A program made the position numbers and the translations under genes. The notes below the pieces were generated by a model, which saw only the letters and a program-made list of their open reading frames with translations, was not told where the DNA came from and did no database searches. A stretch of 64,000 nt of DNA. It comes from Poindextera sp963706385 (GTDB lineage: Bacteria > Pseudomonadota > Alphaproteobacteria > Caulobacterales > Caulobacteraceae). Where the stretch lies: positions 2,418,001-2,482,000 of the forward strand of contig OY970153.1 in assembly GCA_963706385.1 (NCBI GenBank), read 5' to 3'. This document shows, piece after piece, positions 42,640 to 51,061 of the stretch. Position 1 is the stretch's first letter. The number at the start of each line of letters is the position of its first letter.

Positions 42640-43340
42640 GCCGGCCTCGCCGCGGGAATCTGCTCCAGCCGACCGTCGTCCAGGCGCAGGATCGCCCGAC
42701 CCGAACCGTTGACCAGGGCCTCGTCGTGGCTGGCGATCAGCACCGTCGTGCCCAGGCGATTCAGCTCGACGAACAGGCGAAGGATGCGCAGCGCCATCTC
42801 GTGGTCCACGTCGCCGGTGGGTTCGTCGGCCAGGAGGATCTGCGGCCGGTTGACCACCGCGCGGGCGATCGCCAGCCGCTGCTGCTCGCCGCCGGACAGC
42901 ACCTGCGGATAGGCGTCCATCCGATCCCCCAAACCGACCCAAGTCAGGAGTTCGGCCACGTCGGCGGCGTAGCCCGTGGCCTTTCGGCCGGCCAACCGCA
43001 GCGGCAGGGCGACGTTGTCGAAGGCGTTCAGGTGCTCCAACAAACGCTTGTCCTGCAAGACCACCCCGATCCTGCGGCGCATCATCGGCAGGTCTCGGCG
43101 CTTGAGGCGGGCGACATCGCGCCCGAACAGGCTGATTAGCCCGCGGCTCGGCTTCAGCGCCAGGTGGATCAGCCGCAGCAGCGAGGTTTTACCCGCTCCG
43201 GACGCGCCGGTCAGAAAGTGGAACGAGCCGGGCGCCAACTCGAAGGTCAGGTCTTTCAGCACCTCGTCCGCGCGTCCATAACGCAGGCCGACGCCGCTGA
43301 AGGCGACCACGGGAGCTTCATCGAGCGCATCGTGCGTCAT
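42636..43340 (-). CDS. ftsE: Cell division ATP-binding protein FtsE
   Basis: ABC ATPase, 234 residues from ATG 43340 (MTHDALDEAPVVAFSGVGLR); an earlier in-frame start at 43382 adds 14 residues. Walker A LTGASGAGKTSLLRL, Q-loop GVVLQDKRLLEHL, signature LSGGEQQRLAIARA, Walker B ILLADEPTGDVD and the H-loop IASHDEALV are all intact. First gene of the operon; promoter in the space shared with the divergent zinc-ribbon gene at 43441. Confidence 0.93.
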   Translation of the reverse strand: MTHDALDEAPVVAFSGVGLRYGRADEVLKDLTFELAPGSFHFLTGASGAGKTSLLRLIHLALKPSRGLISLFGRDVARLKRRDLPMMRRRIGVVLQDKRLLEHLNAFDNVALPLRLAGRKATGYAADVAELLTWVGLGDRMDAYPQVLSGGEQQRLAIARAVVNRPQILLADEPTGDVDHEMALRILRLFVELNRLGTTVLIASHDEALVNGSGRAILRLDDGRLEQIPAARPA

Positions 43341-43440
43341 GGGCGTCGCGAAGGCCTGGCGGACGTCGGCGGTTCTGGACATGCGGGCCGAAATCGGCGA
43401 CCTCGGCGGGGAGGGCGCTCATGCATCCGATTCGCCGGCC

Positions 43441-44340
43441 ATGATACTAACCTGTCCCGACTGCGCCACCCGCTTTGTTGTGGACGACGAACGCATCAGC
43501 CCGCAAGGGCGCGCGGTGCGCTGCGGCGCCTGCGGCGCCCGCTGGACGGCCATGCCGCTGGAGCCGGAGACCGTCGCGCCCGAGCCCGAAGTTGAGACCA
43601 CGCCGCCGCCCGAGCCCGACTTCTCCGCCCTTTCCTTCGAGGCTCAGCCGTTGTCGGCGGACGAATTGCCGCGTGTCTTCCGCGAAAAGGTTCAGACCCA
43701 GAAGAAGGTGCGCCAGGCTGCGGCGACTGGCGCGATCTGGGCGGGACTGCTGGGAATTCTGGCGATATTGATCGGAACGGCGGTGGTGCTGCGTCAGGAC
43801 GTCGCGCGGCTCTGGCCTCGCACCGCGGGCGCCTACGCCATGGTTGGCCTTCCGGTCAACTTGGTGGGCCTCGCGATCGAAAACCAGCATGCCCGGCCGG
43901 CGCTGAAGGACGGCCACGCCGCCGTGGTGGTCACCGGCGCGCTGCGCAACGTGTACGCCCGGCCGGTTGTCGCCCCGCCACTGCGGATCAGCCTGCTGAA
44001 CGCCGCGGGCAAGCCGGTGCTGGTCAAGATCGCCGATCCGGGCGGCGCGCGCATCCCGCCGGGTGAGGTGCGTCGGTTTTCGGTCGATGTGCTCGACCCG
44101 CCAGTCAGCGCCACCGACGTGGAGATCGCCTTCGTGATCGTGGGCCCCAGGCCCAACGGCGCGCTCACGGCCGCCGCCCCCCCGCCGCCGCCCGCCACCG
44201 CGCCCGCGCTGCGCGGCCCGACCAGCATCGCGCCGATCACCGGCGCCGCCGACGCCCAGCCCGAGCCCGCCGGCTCGCCCTACGCCCTGCCGGCCGCCGC
44301 GGGGGACAATACAGGGAGCCGACCGGGGCCGGCCGGCTAG
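43441..44340 (+). CDS. Zinc-ribbon (MJ0042) and DUF3426 membrane protein
   Basis: 299 residues from ATG 43441. The N-terminus is a four-cysteine MJ0042 ribbon: ILTCPDCATRFVVDDERISP then VRCGACGARW. After a Pro/Glu linker comes a membrane helix (AAATGAIWAGLLGILAILIG, about 98-120) and a periplasmic DUF3426 beta-domain (VVVTGALRNVYARPVVAPPL, GEVRRFSVDVLDPPVSATDV), then a Pro/Ala tail. Conserved next to ftsEX in many alphaproteobacteria, so an envelope or division link is plausible; the precise role is unknown. Confidence 0.85.
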   Translation: MILTCPDCATRFVVDDERISPQGRAVRCGACGARWTAMPLEPETVAPEPEVETTPPPEPDFSALSFEAQPLSADELPRVFREKVQTQKKVRQAAATGAIWAGLLGILAILIGTAVVLRQDVARLWPRTAGAYAMVGLPVNLVGLAIENQHARPALKDGHAAVVVTGALRNVYARPVVAPPLRISLLNAAGKPVLVKIADPGGARIPPGEVRRFSVDVLDPPVSATDVEIAFVIVGPRPNGALTAAAPPPPPATAPALRGPTSIAPITGAADAQPEPAGSPYALPAAAGDNTGSRPGPAG

Positions 44341-44350
44341 AGCGTCGGCC

Positions 44351-45625
44351 CTAGAGCCAGGGCGCCAAGGGCTCACGCGCGAGCATCTCCGCGTAGGTCG
44401 GGCGGGGGCGGACCACGGCGTAACGGTCGCCGCGCACCAGCACCTCGGGGGCCAGCGGGCGGGTGTTATATTCGCTGCCCATCACCGCGCCATAGGCGCC
44501 GGCCGACATGAAGGCCACCAGATCTCCTGCGGTCAGCCTCGGCAGGACGCGTTGCCGCGCGAAGGTGTCGCCGGTTTCGCACACCGGCCCGACCACGTCG
44601 TAGGGTGCGGTCTCGGCGCCTTCGGCCGGCGGGCGCACCGGCCGGATGTCGTGGTAGGCGTCGTACATGGCCGGACGGATCAGGTCGTTCATCGCCGCGT
44701 CCAGCACCAGAAACCGCGGCCCCTCCGGCCGATCGTGAACGTGGATAACGCGGCTGACCAGCACCCCCGCATTGGCGGCGATCACCCGGCCGGGCTCGAA
44801 GGTCAGGCCCACGTCCAGCCCGCCCAGCACCTCGCGGATCACCGCAGCGAAGTCGGCCGGCGACGGCGGCGTCGGCTGATTGAAATAGGGCACGCCCAGG
44901 CCCCCGCCCAGGTCCAACCGCTCGACGCCGAGGCCCTGGCCGCGCAGCCGTTCGACCAGCCCGCGCATCTTGGCGAAGGCGTCCTTCAGCGGCGCCAGGG
45001 CGATGATCTGACTGCCGATGTGGCAGGCGACGCCCAGCGGGCGCAGGTGAGCGCTGTTCGAGGCGCTGGCGTAGAGCCGCTCGGCTTCGGCCATGGAGAC
45101 GCCGAACTTGTTGTCGACCTTGCCGGTGGCGATCTTGGCGTGGCCGCCGGCCGAGACGTCCGGATTGACCCTGATCGCGATCGGCGCGCGCGCGCCCTTG
45201 CCCTCGGCGATGCGGGCCAGGCGCTCGAGTTCCGGCGCGGACTCGACGTTGATCTCGGCCACTCCGACGTCGATGGCGAAGGCCAGTTCCGCGGAGGTCT
45301 TGCCGACGCCGGACAAGACGATTCGCTCGGGCGGCACGCCGGCGGCCAGCGCGCGGCGCACCTCGCCTTCCGAAACGGTGTCGGCCCCGGCCCCCAGATC
45401 GGCCAAGGTCTTCAGCACCGAGAGGTTGGAATTGGCCTTGACCGCGTATGCGATCAGCGGCTCACCGCAGCCGATCCCGGCCATGGCGCCCCGAAAGACG
45501 GTGAAGTGCCGCTCCAGCGTCGCGGTCGAATAGACATAGACCGGCGTGCCGACCGCCTCGGCGATCGCCGACAGCGCGACCCCCTCGCAGGCCAGCTCGC
45601 CATCCCGAACCTCGAAATGATTCAT
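44351..45625 (-). CDS. lysA: Diaminopimelate decarboxylase
   Basis: PLP fold-III enzyme that makes lysine from meso-diaminopimelate. 424 residues. PLP lysine in LIAYAVKANSNLSVLKTLAD, glycine-rich phosphate loop LGVERLDLGGGLGVPYFNQP, and the active-site Cys in VVGPVCETGDTFARQ contributed across the dimer. Last of the argH-lptM-like-lysA run with a four-base ATGA overlap. Confidence 0.96.
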   Translation of the reverse strand: MNHFEVRDGELACEGVALSAIAEAVGTPVYVYSTATLERHFTVFRGAMAGIGCGEPLIAYAVKANSNLSVLKTLADLGAGADTVSEGEVRRALAAGVPPERIVLSGVGKTSAELAFAIDVGVAEINVESAPELERLARIAEGKGARAPIAIRVNPDVSAGGHAKIATGKVDNKFGVSMAEAERLYASASNSAHLRPLGVACHIGSQIIALAPLKDAFAKMRGLVERLRGQGLGVERLDLGGGLGVPYFNQPTPPSPADFAAVIREVLGGLDVGLTFEPGRVIAANAGVLVSRVIHVHDRPEGPRFLVLDAAMNDLIRPAMYDAYHDIRPVRPPAEGAETAPYDVVGPVCETGDTFARQRVLPRLTAGDLVAFMSAGAYGAVMGSEYNTRPLAPEVLVRGDRYAVVRPRPTYAEMLAREPLAPWL

Positions 45626-45951
45626 CGATCGGGCGCGTAGCTCGAACCCGGGCCCGGCGTTTGCGGGCTGGGGCCCAGGGGGTCGGTGCGGCCGGGTATG
45701 GCGGGCGCGTAAGGCGCTTGGGCCGGCGGCTGGTCGATCGGATCGAACACCGTGTCGCCGCGCTGATTGCGGCGGGCCGCGGCTTCGCGCGCCTTGGCGG
45801 CGGCGTCGGCCGCCTTCTGGGCGTCATAGTCGGCCTTGGCCTTGGCGTCGAACAAGGGGGCGGGCCGCTCCAGTTCTCCGGTCTTGCCGCAGCCGGTGAG
45901 GGCGGCGGTGCAGGCGAGGGCTAATGCGGCGATCAGGGGGCGCGGGGTCAT
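45622..45951 (-). CDS. Small lipoprotein, LptM-like
   Basis: 109 residues. Lipoprotein signal MTPRPLIAALALACTAALTG ending at Cys (LTGC), then the short motif GKTGELERPAP, which resembles the CGQKGPLYLP start of LptM (YifL), a lipoprotein that helps mature the LptD channel. LptM genes are commonly next to lysA. Here it carries a longer Ala/Lys-rich, Pro-rich tail. It overlaps argH and lysA by four bases at each end. Confidence 0.7.
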   Translation of the reverse strand: MTPRPLIAALALACTAALTGCGKTGELERPAPLFDAKAKADYDAQKAADAAAKAREAAARRNQRGDTVFDPIDQPPAQAPYAPAIPGRTDPLGPSPQTPGPGSSYAPDR

Positions 45952-47387
45952 CTCAGTCGATCCTTCCAGCGCGCGATTTGCTCACGGACCTGGGCGGGCG
46001 CGGTTCCGCCGTAGCTGGTTCGGCTGGCGGCCGAGGCCTCGGGCGTCAGCACCTTGTAGACCTCTCCGGTAATCCGCGGCTCAAGTGTCTGCAACTCGGC
46101 CAGCGGCAGCGAGGCCAAGTCCCGCAGGCCCAGCGCCTCGGCCCGCTTGACCGCAGCGCCGGTGACATGATGCGCCTCGCGGAACGGCATATCCAGAGCG
46201 CGGACCAGCCAGTCGGCCAGGTCGGTCGCGGTCGAGAAGCCGCCGCCCGCGGCCTCGGCCATCCGCGCAACGTTCGGCTCCAGATCGGCGACCATGCCGG
46301 TCATGGCGTTCAGCGATAGCTCCAGCGCGTCGAACGCTTCGAAGACGGGAACCTTGTCCTCCTGCATGTCCTTCGAATAGGTCAGCGGCAGGCCCTTCAT
46401 CACCACGGTCAGCGCGGTCAGGGCGCCCAGCACCCGCCCGACCTTGGCCCGGACCAGTTCGGCCGCGTCGGGGTTGCGCTTCTGTGGCATGATCGACGAG
46501 CCGGTGGTGAAGGCGTCCGACAGCGTCACGAAGCCGAACTGGGGCGTGGCCCAGAGCACGATCTCCTCGGCCAGGCGCGAGAGATGGGTGGCGCAGATCG
46601 TCGCCGCCGCCAGCGCCTCCAGGGCGAAGTCGCGGGCCGCCACGCTGTCCATCGAATTGGCGGTTGGGGCGTCGAATCCCAGCGCGGCGGCCAACCCGTG
46701 GCGGTCGATCGCAAATGGGGAGCCGGCCAGAGCCGCCGCGCCCAGCGGGCACTCGTTCATCCGTTCGCGCGCGGCGGAAAACCGCGAGGCGTCGCGGCCG
46801 AACATCTCGACATAGGCCATCAGGTGATGGCCGAAGGTCACCGGCTGGGCCGGCTGCAGGTGGGTGAAGCCCGGCATCAAGTCGCCGGCGTGGGCCTCGG
46901 CCTTGGCCAAAAGGGCCCGCTGCAGAGCGCGCAGCTGGTCGACCGAGCGCTCGCAGGCGCTGCGCACCCACATGCGGAAATCCAGCGCCACCTGGTCGTT
47001 GCGCGAGCGGGCGGTGTGCAGCCGCCCGGCGGCGGGGCCGATCAGCTCCTTCAGCCTCGCCTCGATGTTCATGTGGATGTCTTCGTACTCGTCGCGGAAC
47101 GGGAAGCTTCCTGCGGCGATCTCCGCCTCGATCCGAGTCAGGCCGTCCCGGATCGCCGCGGCGTCGGCCGGGCCGATTAGACCGCATTCGGCCAGCATGG
47201 CGGCGTGGGCCTGGGAGCCGCGGATGTCCTCGGCCGCCAGCCGCCGGTCGAAGCTGATCGAGACATTGATCGCCTGCATCAGCTCGGCCGGCTTGACGGA
47301 GAAGCGTCCGCCCCACATGGACTGGCCGGCGCCGGATGACGGGTCCGGGTCCGGCCGTGCCGGCGCGGGTGTGGGGTCCTTGATCAT
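45948..47387 (-). CDS. argH: Argininosuccinate lyase
   Basis: Last step of arginine synthesis, splits argininosuccinate to arginine and fumarate. 479 residues from ATG 47387; the conserved protein starts at MWGGRFSVKPAELMQAINVS (ATG 47318), so either is possible. The fumarase/lyase signature GSSIMPQKRNPDAAEL and the TARSRNDQVALDFRMW block are intact. The longer start overlaps the divergent tlpA start by two bases, which favours one of the two genes starting further in. Confidence 0.95.
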   Translation of the reverse strand: MIKDPTPAPARPDPDPSSGAGQSMWGGRFSVKPAELMQAINVSISFDRRLAAEDIRGSQAHAAMLAECGLIGPADAAAIRDGLTRIEAEIAAGSFPFRDEYEDIHMNIEARLKELIGPAAGRLHTARSRNDQVALDFRMWVRSACERSVDQLRALQRALLAKAEAHAGDLMPGFTHLQPAQPVTFGHHLMAYVEMFGRDASRFSAARERMNECPLGAAALAGSPFAIDRHGLAAALGFDAPTANSMDSVAARDFALEALAAATICATHLSRLAEEIVLWATPQFGFVTLSDAFTTGSSIMPQKRNPDAAELVRAKVGRVLGALTALTVVMKGLPLTYSKDMQEDKVPVFEAFDALELSLNAMTGMVADLEPNVARMAEAAGGGFSTATDLADWLVRALDMPFREAHHVTGAAVKRAEALGLRDLASLPLAELQTLEPRITGEVYKVLTPEASAASRTSYGGTAPAQVREQIARWKDRLR

Positions 47388-48015
47388 GAACGAAGTCCGC
47401 GGGACACAGAAGAAGGGCGGGCCCAGGCGTGGGCTGTCGGCCTACGCGCTCTGGGGCGCCGCCCTGATCGGCGTCGCCGCTGTTCTATACGTCATCGCCG
47501 CCATGCTCATCAAACCCGCCGGTGGTTCGGCGGACCTGAAATCGTTCGCCCGCGGCGATATGGCCAAGCTGGAGGTCAGCGCCAAGGCGGGTCCGGCGCC
47601 GGACACGCCTATTCTCGACGCTCAGGGCCACGCGATCCGGCTGGCTGACCTGAAGGCGCCGGTGCTCGTGGTCAACCTCTGGGCGACCTGGTGCGCGCCG
47701 TGCGTCAAGGAGATGCCGACCCTGGCCCGGCTGCAGGCGGCCTACCCCGGCCGGCTCGTCGTCGCGCCGGTCAGCATGGATCGGCTGGCCGATCGCGAGA
47801 AGGCGCGGACGTTCATCGCCGAACATCCGCCGCTCGGCTTCTATCAGGATCCGAAATACGCCCTGGCCTTCGCGCTCGATCCGCCGGCGGAGGGGTTTCC
47901 GACCACGGTGGTCTACGACGCCAAGGGCCGCGAGCGGGCCCGGCTTTCCGGTGCAACCGACTGGAGCGGCCCGGACGCGCGCGCGCTGGTCGAGGCGCTG
48001 ATCGCGCGACCTTGA
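47386..48015 (+). CDS. TlpA-type thiol:disulfide oxidoreductase
   Basis: 209 residues. A short basic cytoplasmic N-terminus and one membrane helix (about 22-44, ALWGAALIGVAAVLYVIAAM) anchor a periplasmic thioredoxin fold with the active-site WATWCAPCVKEMPTLARLQ, plus the cis-Pro region GFPTTVVYDAKG. TlpA proteins keep periplasmic cysteines reduced, often for cytochrome oxidase copper loading. Divergent from argH with their start codons touching. Confidence 0.9.
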   Translation: MNEVRGTQKKGGPRRGLSAYALWGAALIGVAAVLYVIAAMLIKPAGGSADLKSFARGDMAKLEVSAKAGPAPDTPILDAQGHAIRLADLKAPVLVVNLWATWCAPCVKEMPTLARLQAAYPGRLVVAPVSMDRLADREKARTFIAEHPPLGFYQDPKYALAFALDPPAEGFPTTVVYDAKGRERARLSGATDWSGPDARALVEALIARP

Positions 48016-48065
48016 TCCCAAAAACCGACGCTGGAGGGCCACGCCGATGTGATCGGATCGACCTT

Positions 48066-48092
48066 GGCCGCGCCTGGCTAGGCGGCCGTTTT
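48066..48092 (+). terminator. Possible rho-independent terminator after tlpA
   Basis: GC-rich inverted repeat (GGCCGCGCC / GGCGGCC, one bulged base) with a six-base loop, followed by GTTTT. It lies about 50 bp after the tlpA stop. The T run is short, so strength is uncertain. Confidence 0.4.
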
Positions 48093-48100
48093 GGGTTGAC

Positions 48101-48128
48101 CTGACAAAAGACGGAAGGCACTTATTTT
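48101..48128 (+). promoter_or_regulatory. Putative promoter of cspA
   Basis: CTGACA (48101-48106), 16-bp spacer, TATTTT (48123-48128). This would start a transcript with about 125 untranslated bases before the cspA ATG at 48261, in keeping with the long leaders usual for cold-shock genes. Confidence 0.4.
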
Positions 48129-48260
48129 GGGCAATCCGATCTCTTGGCTGCCGCCGGGCGACCTCGCTCCTACGAATTAGCCGACACCAGATTTGCGATT
48201 GTCACGGGCAGACCGCCTCGGCGGCGCCTGCAACTGGAACGGCTTTCAGGGAACGAAAGT

Positions 48261-48464
48261 ATGCCCAACGGCATCGTGAAGTGGTTCAACACCACCAAAG
48301 GCTATGGCTTCATTCAACCGGAAGGCGGCGGAAAGGACGTGTTCGTCCACATCTCCGCGGTCGAACGGGCGGGGCTTCGCAGCCTCAATGAAGGCCAGCA
48401 GGTCAGCTACGAGTTGAAGGACGAGCGCGGCAAGACCGCGGCAGTCGATCTCAAGGCCCTCTAG
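48261..48464 (+). CDS. cspA: Cold-shock-domain protein
   Basis: 67-residue OB-fold RNA chaperone. NGIVKWFNTTKGYGFIQPEG carries RNP1 (KGYGFI) and KDVFVHISAVERAG carries RNP2 (VFVHI). The start ATG 48261 matches the family; an in-frame extension upstream is non-conserved leader sequence. The stop TAG lies within the CTAG palindrome that also provides the convergent gluQ stop. Confidence 0.96.
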   Translation: MPNGIVKWFNTTKGYGFIQPEGGGKDVFVHISAVERAGLRSLNEGQQVSYELKDERGKTAAVDLKAL

Positions 48465-49327
48465 GCTTCAAACCCCAGCTCCGCCCGCAGAGCTTCGGGC
48501 GAGACGCCGCGGCGCCTGATCTCGGCCAAGGTCTCGGCCTTGTCGCGCTTGGCGTAGCGTCTGCCGTCCGGTCCGACCAGCAAGCGGTGGTGGCGATAAA
48601 GCGGTGTCGGCAGTCCCAGCAGCGCTTGCAACAGGCGTTGGACGTGCGTCGCCTCGAACAGGTCCTCGCCGCGCACGACGTGGGTGATGTTCTGGATCGC
48701 GTCGTCGACCACCACGGCTAGATGGTAGGCGACGCCCAGGTCCTTGCGCGCCAGGATCACGTCTCCGGCCCGTTTGGGTCGCGCGAGCTGGCGTCCGGCC
48801 TCTCCGCCCGGCCCGCGGCCCAATTCGGTGAACCCGAGCGCCGCGAACGCCGGGCCGAGGGCCGCGCGGGCGGCGAGCAGCGACAGCCGCCAAGCGAACG
48901 GCTCGCCGGCCGCCAATCGTCGCGTCTCTTCTCGCGCCGGCAAGGGCGCGCCGACATAGGCGCTCTGCGGGCCATGCGGCGCGCGGCCGATGTCTTCCAG
49001 CACCTCGCGGCGGGTCTTGAAGCAGCGGTAGACCAACTCTCGGGCGCGAAGCAACTCCAGCGCGGCGGCGTAGTCGGCCAGGTGCTCCGACTGGCGGCGC
49101 GGCGGGCTGTCCCACTTAAGGCCAAGCCACGCCAAGTCTTCGAGGATCGCCGCCTCGAAGGCCGGCCGGCAGCGTTCGGCGTCGATATCCTCGATGCGCA
49201 GGATGAAGCGTCCGCCGGTCTGGCGGGCCGTCTCGGCGGCGGTCAGGGCGGAAAGGGCGTGGCCGCGGTGCAGCCGCCCGGTGGGTGAGGGCGCGAACCG
49301 GCTGGCGGGATGATCGGGGACGTTCAG
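48461..49327 (-). CDS. gluQ: Glutamyl-Q tRNA(Asp) synthetase
   Basis: GluRS catalytic-core paralog that glutamylates queuosine in tRNA-Asp. 288 residues if it starts at the CTG at 49327. SRFAPSPTGRLHRGHALSAL has the class I HIGH-type motif (RGH variant), RIEDIDAERC the conserved acid, and RYAKRDKAETLAEIR the KMSKS-like loop. No ATG, GTG or TTG start lies near the conserved N-terminus; CTG at 49327 overlaps the tetR stop as CTGA, imitating the ATGA junctions used elsewhere here. The upstream in-frame ATG at 49462 lies well inside tetR and would add 45 non-conserved residues. Confidence 0.85.
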   Translation of the reverse strand: MNVPDHPASRFAPSPTGRLHRGHALSALTAAETARQTGGRFILRIEDIDAERCRPAFEAAILEDLAWLGLKWDSPPRRQSEHLADYAAALELLRARELVYRCFKTRREVLEDIGRAPHGPQSAYVGAPLPAREETRRLAAGEPFAWRLSLLAARAALGPAFAALGFTELGRGPGGEAGRQLARPKRAGDVILARKDLGVAYHLAVVVDDAIQNITHVVRGEDLFEATHVQRLLQALLGLPTPLYRHHRLLVGPDGRRYAKRDKAETLAEIRRRGVSPEALRAELGFEA

Positions 49328-49962
49328 GCGTGGTGGTGGCGGCGCGCGCCGCCTAGGTGGTTGAGCACGGCCTTGAGAAAGGCCCGCTCGCCGCCGAGCG
49401 CATCCTTCAGCGGCTTGAACTGGGCGAAAGTGCTGATTTCGGCCAGGCCGTGCGCGGCGCACCAGGAGGCGATGGCGGTCAGCTCGAGGTCGAGGTCGCT
49501 GATCTGGCCGCCGGCCGCCTCGCGCAGGGTCTGTTTGATCAGGTCGAAGGCGCCGTCGTCGTGGAGGGTTTCCTCAGGCAGCTTCTCGCCGTTGCGCGCG
49601 CAGTCCCACATCACCCGATAGAGCGCGGGATGTGCCTGGGCGAACTCGACATAGGCCACGCCCAGCGAGGTGCGCGCCCCGTCGCCATGAGCCGCGGCGA
49701 GGGCCTCGGCCAGGGCCGTCTTCAGCCGGCTGAAGCCTTCCGCCGCCACGGCGTTGAGCAGCTCGCTCTTGTCCTTGAAGTGATGGTAGGGCGCGGCCGG
49801 GCTGACTCCGGCCTCGCGGGCGACCGCCCGCAGCGACAAGGCGCTCGGACCTTCTCGTTCCAGGATGACCACGGCGGCGCGCAGCAGCGCGCGGCGCAGG
49901 TCGCCATGATGATAGGGCTTTGGGTCGGGGAGCACGGCCTGGGTCTTCATGTTTCCACCCAT
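49324..49962 (-). CDS. TetR/AcrR family transcriptional regulator
   Basis: 212 residues from ATG 49962; MKTQAV at 49950 is an alternative start. HTH domain residues about 18-64: YHHGDLRRALLRAAVVILER then LSLRAVAREAGVSPAAPYHH. The C-terminal domain pattern (ALYRVMWDCARNGEKLPEET) is like the WHG-type TetR regulators that sense lipophilic ligands. It is divergent from the small membrane peptide at 50142, so that peptide is its most likely target besides itself. Coupled to gluQ at its 3' end. Confidence 0.9.
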   Translation of the reverse strand: MGGNMKTQAVLPDPKPYHHGDLRRALLRAAVVILEREGPSALSLRAVAREAGVSPAAPYHHFKDKSELLNAVAAEGFSRLKTALAEALAAAHGDGARTSLGVAYVEFAQAHPALYRVMWDCARNGEKLPEETLHDDGAFDLIKQTLREAAGGQISDLDLELTAIASWCAAHGLAEISTFAQFKPLKDALGGERAFLKAVLNHLGGARRHHHA

Positions 49963-50007
49963 TTTATAGCCTGTCTAACTTTTAATCCGAACGACGTAAA
50001 GATCATC

Positions 50008-50035
50008 TTGACACCGTTTAAATAGGTTGTATCTA
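50008..50035 (+). promoter_or_regulatory. Promoter for the small membrane peptide
   Basis: TTGACA (50008-50013, perfect -35), 16-bp spacer, TATCTA (50030-50035). It lies in the divergent space between tetR and the peptide gene at 50142, and points toward the peptide gene. Confidence 0.55.
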
Positions 50036-50141
50036 AGCAGCGTCCAGATCGAACGGCGCCCGGCTCCCCCCGGACCGTTCGGGACGGACGACTTCCAGCT
50101 CCCCCTGGAGGCGGGATAAGCAATCATAAGGATCTAGGACC

Positions 50142-50255
50142 ATGTCTCTCGCACGCTATGAAACTCTCCTCGACCGCGCCGGCGGCCTGCTCCTGCTGGC
50201 CCTCGGCGTCCTGACCGGCGGCGCACTGGCCGCCCTCGCGGTCGCCGGCGTCTGA
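50142..50255 (+). CDS. 37-residue single-pass membrane peptide
   Basis: ATG 50142 has an AAGGA ribosome site at proper spacing. The peptide is MSLARYETLLDRAGGLLLLA then LGVLTGGALAALAVAGV, a short polar N-terminus plus one Gly/Ala/Leu-rich membrane helix covering most of the chain. The gene has its own sigma-70-like promoter (50008-50035) and an 11-bp perfect hairpin after the stop, and sits opposite a TetR gene. Family not recognised; it may be an efflux-pump modulator or a small-membrane-protein toxin, but no evidence picks between these. Confidence 0.6.
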   Translation: MSLARYETLLDRAGGLLLLALGVLTGGALAALAVAGV

Positions 50256-50292
50256 CCCAAGACGCCCGAGCCATGAACAAAGACTCAAGCTA

Positions 50293-50318
50293 GAGGGGGA
50301 CGCTGCGGCGTCCCCCTC
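50293..50318 (+). terminator. Hairpin terminator after the small peptide gene
   Basis: Perfect 11-bp stem (GAGGGGGACGC with its complement) around a four-base loop, starting 37 bp after the stop codon. Only a weak T-rich tail follows, so termination may depend on the strong stem. Confidence 0.55.
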
Positions 50319-50500
50319 GATTGCGTCAGGCTCGAGGGCGGCATAGAGCTGTCACAGAATTTCGCCTATGGTCCGGCGCGTCCGGTCGTCTTGTCTGATT
50401 CTTGAGGACCCAGGACCGCCGCCGACAGCCAGGAGGCCCGTCTTCAGTCTAGTTCGACTTCACCCGTTTCGCATCGTCCCGGCATGGCGGAGGGCTCCCC

Positions 50501-51061
50501 ATGCAGGTGCTTAAGCGCCCGCCGTCCGGCTGGCCCGCTCTCGTCTTGAACGCCGATTTTCGGCCGCTGTCCTACTACCCCCTGTCGCTGTGGCCCTGGC
50601 AGGAGGTGATCAAGGCGGTGTTTCTCGATCGGGTCGATGTGGTCTCGACCTACGATCAGGTCGTCCATTCGCCGTCGTTCGAGATGCGCCTGCCGAGCGT
50701 GGTCTCGCTCAAGCAATATGTCGCCCAGGACCGGCCGCCGGCCTTCACCCGTTTCAACCTGTTCCTGCGCGACAGCTTCACCTGTCAGTACTGCAGCTCG
50801 GGCGATGATCTGACCTTCGATCACGTCATTCCCCGCTCGCGCGGCGGCCGCACGACCTGGGAGAACATCGTCACCGCCTGCGCGCGCTGCAACCTGACCA
50901 AGGGCGGGCGCACCCCGCGCGAGGCGGGGATGCATCCCCACCGTCACCCGCGTCGGCCCAACATGTTCGAATTGCAGGACCACGGCCGGCGCTTTCCGCC
51001 GAACCACCTACACGAGAGCTGGCTCGACTACCTGTACTGGGACATCGAGCTGGAGGCGTAG
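50501..51061 (+). CDS. HNH endonuclease (attachment-site gene of the integrated element)
   Basis: 186 residues. N-terminal unique part (VLNADFRPLSYYPLSLWPWQ), then the HNH fold: FTCQYCSSGDDLTFDHVIPR with a CxxC zinc pair and the catalytic His in DHV, and WENIVTACARCNLTKGGRTP with the second CxxC and Asn/His helix. This is the conserved chromosomal HNH protein found across alphaproteobacteria; its role is unknown but it is not part of a restriction set here. Its last 45 coding bases and stop codon are the left att repeat; the coding sequence stays intact after integration because the element restores it. Confidence 0.93.
   Translation: MQVLKRPPSGWPALVLNADFRPLSYYPLSLWPWQEVIKAVFLDRVDVVSTYDQVVHSPSFEMRLPSVVSLKQYVAQDRPPAFTRFNLFLRDSFTCQYCSSGDDLTFDHVIPRSRGGRTTWENIVTACARCNLTKGGRTPREAGMHPHRHPRRPNMFELQDHGRRFPPNHLHESWLDYLYWDIELEA
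51016..51061. repeat. attL: left direct repeat of the integrated element
   Basis: 46-bp repeat ending exactly at the TAG stop of the HNH gene. It matches 58918-58963 in 45 of 46 positions; the single difference (51034 G versus 58936 C) is a silent third position in a Leu codon. Identity stops at both sides of the repeat. This is the pattern left by site-specific recombination into a gene end. Confidence 0.88.
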
